Below are positions 32,325 to 37,691 of a DNA stretch of 37,691 nt, piece after piece. Numbering within the stretch: the first letter of the stretch is position 1; each line of letters begins with the position of its first letter. This DNA comes from Candidatus Poribacteria bacterium (GTDB lineage Bacteria; Poribacteria; WGA-4E; JAJDTR01). The notes below the pieces were generated by a model that had not been told where the DNA came from, did not search any database, and worked only from the letters and a program-made list of their open reading frames with translations. Position numbers and translations under genes: made by a program. Location: positions 1 through 37,691 of the forward strand of contig JAJDTR010000034.1 in assembly GCA_022827055.1 (NCBI GenBank), in the 5' to 3' direction.

Positions 32325-34256
32325 TCAATCCGACACAATAAGTTGATACAACTTCAATTTCCGATACAGGGTTGATCGCGCCATCTTCAAGGCTTGGGCA
32401 GTCTGCGTGATATTATTGTCCATCATCGTGAGTGCATGAGCCAGTGTTTGACGTTCCACCTGATCAAACGGCAGGATTTTAGTTAAATCAGGGGAAAATA
32501 GGGTAGGGTGGGAAGAAATCATTGACGAAATCTGTCGAGGCAAGTTGATTGGTTGTAGCAGCTTTGTCGTTTCAAGCAGAACAGCGCGTTCAATGGTGTT
32601 TTCCAGCTCGCGTACATTGCCGGGAAAGTCATGTTGCATCAATAATCGTAAAGCATCGATGGAAATCGCCTTAATGGATTTCATCGACTTTCCGGCGAAT
32701 TTCTTCAGAAAATGGTTCGCTAAGAGTGGAATATCTTCGCGCCGGTCCCGAAGTGGGGGCAACTCAATCGGAAACGTGGCGATCCGATAATACAGATCTT
32801 TACGGAACGTACCTGCCTTCACCGCGGCTTCTAAATCCTGATTTGTCGCTGTTAGCACTCGGATGTCGATTGGGATGTTGGATGTACCGCCAACGCGCTG
32901 GATCTGCCATTCTTCGAGAACGCGCAACAATTTCGCTTGCAGACCCCATTGCAGTTCACCAATTTCATCAAAAAAGATAGTCCCTCGATTCGCATGTTCA
33001 AATTTGCCGATTCGCTTTGTTGTGGCACCGGTGAAAGCCCCCTGTTCATGCCCGAACAGCTCGCTTTCAATCAGTGCTTCCGGAATGGCAGCGCAGTTGA
33101 CAGTAACAAATGGTTCCTCTTTACGAGGGCTATTGGCGTGGATGGCGTGTGCGACCAATTCTTTACCCGTACCGCTTTCTCCTGAAATAAGCACGGTGAT
33201 GTCACTGTCAGCCGCGAGTTGAATCAACCTGAATATCCGGTGCATGATTAGGCTTTCGCCTACAATCTCGGGAAATGAGTGCCTCGTCTTCATTTCGGAG
33301 CGAGAACGGAGCACCTCGGCTATCATCTGCTGGAGTGCTGCATCTTTAGATATATCACGGTAACTGACAACGTTACCGGGAGAATCGCCTTGATTATTCC
33401 GCACCGGAGTAATTAAGCGATAGAGCAACCTCGATTCAGACTGGCTAGTTTCTCCAATCTCTTCCACCACGTTTTCAAGTTTTTCAGAGAATGGTGTATC
33501 CCCAGGTTCCGGTATCTCCGGCGTATGGAAACGGTCTTCCGCACATGCTCTGAGTTCCTCCGGCGGCATCTGTCTAAGTTGCTCTTCTGTTAAATCAAAC
33601 AGTTGCTGATAGTATTGATTTGCAAACAATAGGCGCCCGTCGTCATCGAACATTCCGATCGCGTCTCCCGCTGAATCAAGCACCGTTTCGAGCCTCTGAT
33701 TCTTGATTGCGAGGTTTTGATGATCCGTCATGATTTGCTGCTGTTTTTTGGCGAACTCCTGTTCGACGTTCCACCTCTCGACAAGGGAAAGCGTAATCTG
33801 CTGAACCTCCTCCGGCGCAATAGGTTTTCGGATATAGAGCAGTTTGTTCAACAATTCCATATCGCGAACAATCTCGGGCAGCGGTTTATCCGTGTAAGCG
33901 GTCATGATGACCATCTCGATGTCCTTCTCGCTCTGTCTGATTCGGCGGATCGCTTCCACCCCGTCGATGCCCGGAGGCATTCTGACATCAATGTACGCAA
34001 CCGCAATCGGGCGCTTTGATGCCTTCTCGGTGCATATAATATCGTGCGCCTCCTCGCCGCTTGTCGCATACAAGAGTTCAAAGTTGGGCAGAAATAAGGT
34101 TTTATTCTGCGGAGCCCTGTCAAGAAAGGTCTCTGCTATCGAAGCCGTTAATCTCTGTCTATGTTTGGGATTCAACATATCTCTGAAGTCGCGGTGAATC
34201 TCGACTTCGTCATCGACAATCAATACGCGATAATTCCAATGTTCTTTTAAATCCAT
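32325..34256 (-). CDS. NtrC-family sigma-54 response regulator with PAS domain
   Basis: This is a 643-residue regulator. The receiver domain (about 9-160) has phospho-acceptor Asp90 in [13 protein letters not shown] and Lys144, and contains a roughly 30-residue insertion before the second strand. A PAS domain spans about 187-305. The AAA+ domain spans about 330-565, with Walker A GESGTGKE at 359-366, an intact GAFTGA loop at 406-411, Walker B IFFDEIGE and the R-finger region. The C-terminus is a Fis-type helix-turn-helix (about 600-643, [20 protein letters not shown]). It should activate sigma-54 promoters. The ATG at 34256 follows AGGGG at 7 nt. It lies 214 bp downstream of its probable kinase. 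Confidence 0.95.
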   Translation of the reverse strand: MDLKEHWNYRVLIVDDEVEIHRDFRDMLNPKHRQRLTASIAETFLDRAPQNKTLFLPNFELLYATSGEEAHDIICTEKASKRPIAVAYIDVRMPPGIDGVEAIRRIRQSEKDIEMVIMTAYTDKPLPEIVRDMELLNKLLYIRKPIAPEEVQQITLSLVERWNVEQEFAKKQQQIMTDHQNLAIKNQRLETVLDSAGDAIGMFDDDGRLLFANQYYQQLFDLTEEQLRQMPPEELRACAEDRFHTPEIPEPGDTPFSEKLENVVEEIGETSQSESRLLYRLITPVRNNQGDSPGNVVSYRDISKDAALQQMIAEVLRSRSEMKTRHSFPEIVGESLIMHRIFRLIQLAADSDITVLISGESGTGKELVAHAIHANSPRKEEPFVTVNCAAIPEALIESELFGHEQGAFTGATTKRIGKFEHANRGTIFFDEIGELQWGLQAKLLRVLEEWQIQRVGGTSNIPIDIRVLTATNQDLEAAVKAGTFRKDLYYRIATFPIELPPLRDRREDIPLLANHFLKKFAGKSMKSIKAISIDALRLLMQHDFPGNVRELENTIERAVLLETTKLLQPINLPRQISSMISSHPTLFSPDLTKILPFDQVERQTLAHALTMMDNNITQTAQALKMARSTLYRKLKLYQLIVSD

Positions 34257-34284
34257 TAAACAACCCCTGTTGCTACGACTTGGC

Positions 34285-34312
34285 GTCACTTGATTTCGTA
34301 GGATCAAGTGAC
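34285..34312. promoter_or_regulatory. 10-bp perfect inverted repeat upstream of the NtrC-type gene
   Basis: GTCACTTGAT (34285-34294) and ATCAAGTGAC (34303-34312) are perfect inverted repeats with an 8-nt spacer. They lie about 30-55 bp upstream of the regulator ATG in the kinase-regulator gap. They could be an operator or an mRNA hairpin. The adjoining 34304-34351 carries a dispersed GCGATAG repeat. Confidence 0.45.
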
Positions 34313-34470
34313 TGATTAGGGAACGCGATAGAACTCCCATAGAGAGTCCATCCCGCCTGTTGTTCTGTTGGTTGAGAAACCCAACCCCTACGAATCCTCA
34401 AGCGGACCACCCTTTGCTATAAAGGCGAAATTCCCTCGCCCGTTCAACAACCGGCAATAAAAATGTCTCC

Positions 34471-36963
34471 CTACGGTATCACCGAGGAGCAACGCAGCAT
34501 GATTCGCATCGTTGTACCTTTGCCGATTCCCTCGCTTAAGGCGTGAATTTGCCCGCCGGACCCGATCACAAAATTAGCAATCGAATGGAGGCCCAGGCCC
34601 ATCCCCGATTCCTTCGTCGTATATCCAGCCGAGAAAATCAGCTGCAAGTTTTTCTGTTCGATACCGACGCCGTTATCGGTAAAATCTAGGCAGACGAAAT
34701 CCTCGCTGATATTGGCTCTGATGCCGATGCGCGGTGTTTCGCCCAGTCCACCCGATTGAGTGAGTTCATCGATGGCTTCTATTGAATTTTTGATCAGGTT
34801 TACCAACATTTGATGAAATTGACTCTCTTGAATCCGAAACTCTTCCGGCGCACTCTCGCAGTCGACATTCACCCTGATACCTCTTTTGTCAATCGAATCT
34901 TGCTGTAATTTAATTGCATTCAAGATCGCCCCCTCAAGGTTGATATTTTTCCGCGTCATACCGGGTTGATTAGAGGACTTTTGCGCACTGATAATATCAT
35001 TGATATGCGCTACTCTTTCACCGACACGTTCAAGCGTCTCGACCACCTCTCTATGCTGGTTCGTAAAATCTGCAGCGAGCGCGATCAAAAATGGGAGCAC
35101 CTGCTGCCCTTTCGGATCATCTTTGATATAATCAACCCAATCCTCTTGATGTGCTTTTACTATATCGGCAAATGCGAAGAAGTCCTGCATGAGTTGATTA
35201 CCAACTAAGTTCTCTTGGAGCACGTTAATTCCGACCGTCACGCTATTGATTGCGTTGCCGATATTATGGAGTATTGTCTCGACAATTTCCAATCGTCCTT
35301 GTGCAAATGCTTGCGTCAACGCTTCTTCGGCGACTACTCGATGCGTCACATCGCGGAAAACAATCACGCCACCTTTCCTAATTCCTTCTCCGTCCTGTAG
35401 CGGTGTCCCGCTGACACTGATAAAAATTCCTTCCGGCACTTCCGGGGTGCGAACAAACATCTCCACTTCCTCCGAAGTTTCTCCTCTGAGGGCGCGTGCA
35501 AGTGGAAGTTCATCTGCTGGAAAGGGTGTAACTCTATCGGGGAAAAAGAAACCGTAGTTCCCACTCCACTTTTCGGGGGTTGTGTCGATTGGACCGGTTC
35601 CGAGAATGGATTGGGCACTTGGATTAAAGATCGTGAAGGCGCCGTTTGTATCGGCGGCGATCACCCCGTCACCCATACTATTAAAAATGGTATCCGTCAG
35701 TTGAACCTGATTCTGCAGTTGCCGCATCGTTTGTTCCAACTGTGTCGCTGCTATTTTGTCCTTTGTAATGTCGCGAACAATACACACGCTGGCAACTATC
35801 TCCTGATTCTCGTCAAACAAGGGGAGGGCATTAGTCATCAAGTGAATTCCCTCCGTCCGGTCCTTATTGCGCACAAAGAGCTCTAAATCTCTTATTTCCT
35901 TGCCCTCCGCGAGATGTGTCGCCATAAGCTGAGCCACTGGAACGAGTGTTTCTTTGTCAGAATAAAAAACACCGTGGGTTTCAGACCATAGACTGAGTGA
36001 CGTGCTTGGGGTCTCCTTACCGACCATCTGCTGTATAATCGGATTGAGGAACAATATCTCGCCTGTGAAACTGAAGACGACGATGCCGTCATACATACTA
36101 TCAAATACGGTTTTCATCAGTTGGGTTTGGCGGCGCAACTCGCTGATAGTCTGGTTCGATTGCTCCTCCGTCGTTTTGTATTTGGCGATGTCGCGGAACG
36201 TTATAACCATGCCGTTGGGGGTTTCTTCCTCATCTTTGACGGGCGTAACGTTATAGTCAATAGGTATTTCTCGACCAGATTTCGCAATGAGATAAGTGTT
36301 GTGGTCTCCCTCGGGAGCAGAAGTCAACCCCCCGGCGGTAACAATTCCGTTTTGGAGAGCGTCAAGTAAAATCCTACTTTTTTTAAGGTTCCCTGCGTTT
36401 CCAACATAAATATCGAGAATATCCGTAACCTGCTTTCCGGTCGCTTCCTCTATTTTCCAACCTGTTAACGTCACGCCAACCGGATTCATGAATGTTATCA
36501 ATCCCCGTCGATCAGTTGAAATAATCGCGTCACTGAAAATGTTGATACTATTACGCTGCAGTTCATCGCGTTCTTTGGCTTCGTGAATTAACCTATGCCA
36601 GTGTAGTTGCTGTTCGATACCCAAAGATAATTGATTCTCGCCGAACGGTTTAAAGATATGACCGAGTACCTTAACCTGCTTTATCCGTTCTAATACATCC
36701 GTCTCTATCGAGTCAATCAGGCAAATCACGGGAATGTCGAAACGGTGATGTATCTCCTCGGCAGTTTTGACAGCAGCCATGGCGCCTTCAAGTCCTACAT
36801 AGACCATGACCAAATCGACCTGCATTTCCGGCATCTTTTCAATGGCGTGTTCCCCATCCAAAACCGAGGCGCACACACTGTATCCGAGAGATTTTAGTCG
36901 TGTCTCAATCTCTCGGTCAAAAGGCACGGTATTCTCAACAATTAGAATCTTTGTTTTTGCCAT
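34471..36963 (-). CDS. Multi-PAS hybrid histidine kinase with pseudo-receiver
   Basis: This is an 830-residue soluble sensor kinase. An N-terminal receiver-like domain (1-120) lacks the phospho-acceptor: Tyr55 stands where Asp is expected (LVMVYVGLEG), and Glu10-Asn11 replaces the acidic pair. About three PAS domains follow (roughly 135-275, 285-410 and 415-545). The kinase core has His566 in ILHNIGNAINS, N box LVNLIKNSIEAID (Asn726), G1 DNGVGI and G2 GMGLGLHSI. No transmembrane segment is visible, so sensing is cytoplasmic. The ATG at 36963 has a weak ribosome binding site. A mobile-element end lies only 22 bp upstream. The NtrC-type gene follows on the same strand and is its probable partner. 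Confidence 0.94.
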   Translation of the reverse strand: MAKTKILIVENTVPFDREIETRLKSLGYSVCASVLDGEHAIEKMPEMQVDLVMVYVGLEGAMAAVKTAEEIHHRFDIPVICLIDSIETDVLERIKQVKVLGHIFKPFGENQLSLGIEQQLHWHRLIHEAKERDELQRNSINIFSDAIISTDRRGLITFMNPVGVTLTGWKIEEATGKQVTDILDIYVGNAGNLKKSRILLDALQNGIVTAGGLTSAPEGDHNTYLIAKSGREIPIDYNVTPVKDEEETPNGMVITFRDIAKYKTTEEQSNQTISELRRQTQLMKTVFDSMYDGIVVFSFTGEILFLNPIIQQMVGKETPSTSLSLWSETHGVFYSDKETLVPVAQLMATHLAEGKEIRDLELFVRNKDRTEGIHLMTNALPLFDENQEIVASVCIVRDITKDKIAATQLEQTMRQLQNQVQLTDTIFNSMGDGVIAADTNGAFTIFNPSAQSILGTGPIDTTPEKWSGNYGFFFPDRVTPFPADELPLARALRGETSEEVEMFVRTPEVPEGIFISVSGTPLQDGEGIRKGGVIVFRDVTHRVVAEEALTQAFAQGRLEIVETILHNIGNAINSVTVGINVLQENLVGNQLMQDFFAFADIVKAHQEDWVDYIKDDPKGQQVLPFLIALAADFTNQHREVVETLERVGERVAHINDIISAQKSSNQPGMTRKNINLEGAILNAIKLQQDSIDKRGIRVNVDCESAPEEFRIQESQFHQMLVNLIKNSIEAIDELTQSGGLGETPRIGIRANISEDFVCLDFTDNGVGIEQKNLQLIFSAGYTTKESGMGLGLHSIANFVIGSGGQIHALSEGIGKGTTMRIMLRCSSVIP

Positions 36964-36985
36964 ATGCCCGGTTAGTCCCGGTTAA

Positions 36986-37043
36986 GAACCTGTTTGAAAA
37001 GTCATTTCGAGTAGAATCATGCGTCTCGAAACCGAGTTTTTTA
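36986..37043. mobile_element. Third copy of the MITE-like end, close to the kinase start
   Basis: GAACCTGTTTGAAAAGT at 36986-37002, preceded by TAA, is identical to the right-end inverse of the element at 27293-27422. The next 30 bp match the element at 31426. AAACCGAGTTTTTT at 37029-37042 is also shared with the 152-bp MITE. No matching right end was found before the window edge. Confidence 0.55.
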
Positions 37044-37061
37044 TAGTTTGTATCAAATGAG

Positions 37062-37212
37062 CGAATAAATCAAGCACGCGATTAGCACGCGCGATAGGGA
37101 CCCCAATGCGATAGAAATTCCGGCGCGATAGAGATCCTGACTGCAAAGAATCAAGCGAATGGATACTGAGCGCGATAGAGCTCCCATAGCTAATCCCGAT
37201 AGAGATCTTATG
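37062..37212. repeat. Dense dispersed GCGATAG-type repeat cluster
   Basis: This is the clearest array of the repeat family: AATCAAGCACGCGATTAGC, then GCGCGATAGGGACCCC, GCGATAGAAATTCC, GCGCGATAGAGATCC, AATCAAGCGAATGGATACTG, GCGCGATAGAGCTCCC, ATAGCTAATCCCGATAGAG. Units are short and irregularly spaced, unlike CRISPR. It fills the gap between the kinase gene and the next minus-strand gene. Confidence 0.7.
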
Positions 37213-37376
37213 GCAACCGTGGTATCCCTCGCCGAAAGTGCCGCGAATATTGTAACGGAAGTGGGGACTAGGTCAAGCAAAAAACGGACGAACACCAGTT
37301 AACCCCTGTCGAAATGGGCACGGAGGTTCAGAGAGAACGCCGACAGATCGAACAGATCTGCGATCATCTGTATCCC

Positions 37377-37691
37377 TTAATTCCGTTTAATGGTGCAACC
37401 GCTCCAGCCCCAGTGTGTATGGCGCCCTCTTCCGGTAGCATATATCACCTGAGTCAGACGTTCATTGGTGATCGTGACATGAAAGCTCCTTTCGACACTT
37501 TCGGTTCCCGCGGGAATCCTAAATCTCCGGATTTTCTTCTCTCCGTTGGCGATGAGATTTATTTCCTGCGGCTCGGCCCCGCCAGTTGAGAAATAGCAAG
37601 TCACTTCATATTCACCGTTAGGAAGCGCAACTCTGAAAACGCCGTCCTCTTTACCCAGCACCCCGTCACGATACGGTTCGGACAGATTGGA
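37377..37691 (-). CDS. Partial CDS: C-terminal carbohydrate-binding-like domain
   Basis: A minus-strand frame enters from the right edge and stops at 37377; 104 codons are visible and the start lies outside the window. The segment has the pattern of a malectin or galactose-binding-like beta-sandwich: GVFRVALPNGEYEVTCYF, then a strand pair with EINLIANGEKK, a FRIPAGTESVERSF strand, and a final WGWSGCTI. Such domains are often the C-terminal module of secreted glycan-acting enzymes, so the missing part may be an enzyme; this is inference. A GTG inside the visible frame (37661) is unlikely to be the true start, because the similarity-like sequence continues upstream of it. Confidence 0.65.
   Translation of the reverse strand, partial: SNLSEPYRDGVLGKEDGVFRVALPNGEYEVTCYFSTGGAEPQEINLIANGEKKIRRFRIPAGTESVERSFHVTITNERLTQVIYATGRGRHTHWGWSGCTIKRN

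Noticed and set aside
37062..37212. GCGATAG arrays considered as a CRISPR array
   Set aside because: Units are too short and irregular, there are no constant spacers, and no cas genes are present.

Overview
The window (37.7 kb) looks like part of a chromosome from a diderm bacterium outside the Actinobacteria. Three things support this. There is a complete Pup-proteasome gene set (mpa, dop, pup, prcB, prcA, pafA). There are outer-membrane and LPS genes (a LolA-type lipoprotein carrier, heptose kinase and heptose-bisphosphate phosphatase). There are large sigma-54-type two-component systems. Together with the dense dispersed intergenic repeats and the partial carbohydrate-binding-like protein at the right edge, this suggests a candidate phylum such as Poribacteria. 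That placement is inference; no 16S rRNA gene is present. I see no rRNA, tRNA, CRISPR array or complete transposase.

Layout. 1-1.2 kb: the first codons of an unidentified gene and an SDR protein lacking the catalytic Tyr/Lys pair. 1.2-9.3 kb, minus strand: recA, mpa, dop, a repeat cluster, then pup-prcB-prcA-pafA packed almost without gaps. 9.5-12.1 kb, minus strand: lolA, pgsA, thpR. 12.1-18 kb: a sparse stretch with an orphan small gene, a DUF58 gene, a tandemly duplicated remnant of a DnaE-type polymerase C-terminus, and an M23 peptidase. 18-23.3 kb: a secreted protein of eight 54-residue repeats, facing a TPR histidine kinase and an AAA+ response regulator with a degenerate GAFTGA loop. 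23.7-27 kb: hldA-type kinase, gmhB and a coiled-coil NYN-domain protein. 27-32.3 kb: accessory region with two ECF sigma factors, a truncated gene, three small coiled-coil genes in a more AT-rich block bounded by a 10-bp inverted repeat, a structured leader, MITE-like elements and a sigma-54 promoter with candidate enhancer sites. 32.3-37 kb: a multi-PAS histidine kinase with a pseudo-receiver and its NtrC-type regulator. The right edge cuts a further minus-strand gene.

How the genes work together. Pup ends in Gly-Gly-Gln, so Dop must deamidate it before PafA can attach it to substrates. Mpa then unfolds pupylated proteins into the PrcA/PrcB chamber; its C-terminal AYL fits a docking tail. 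The locus sits directly downstream of recA, and mpa has its own near-consensus promoter. Several promoters share a GTGC extension in front of the -10 box.
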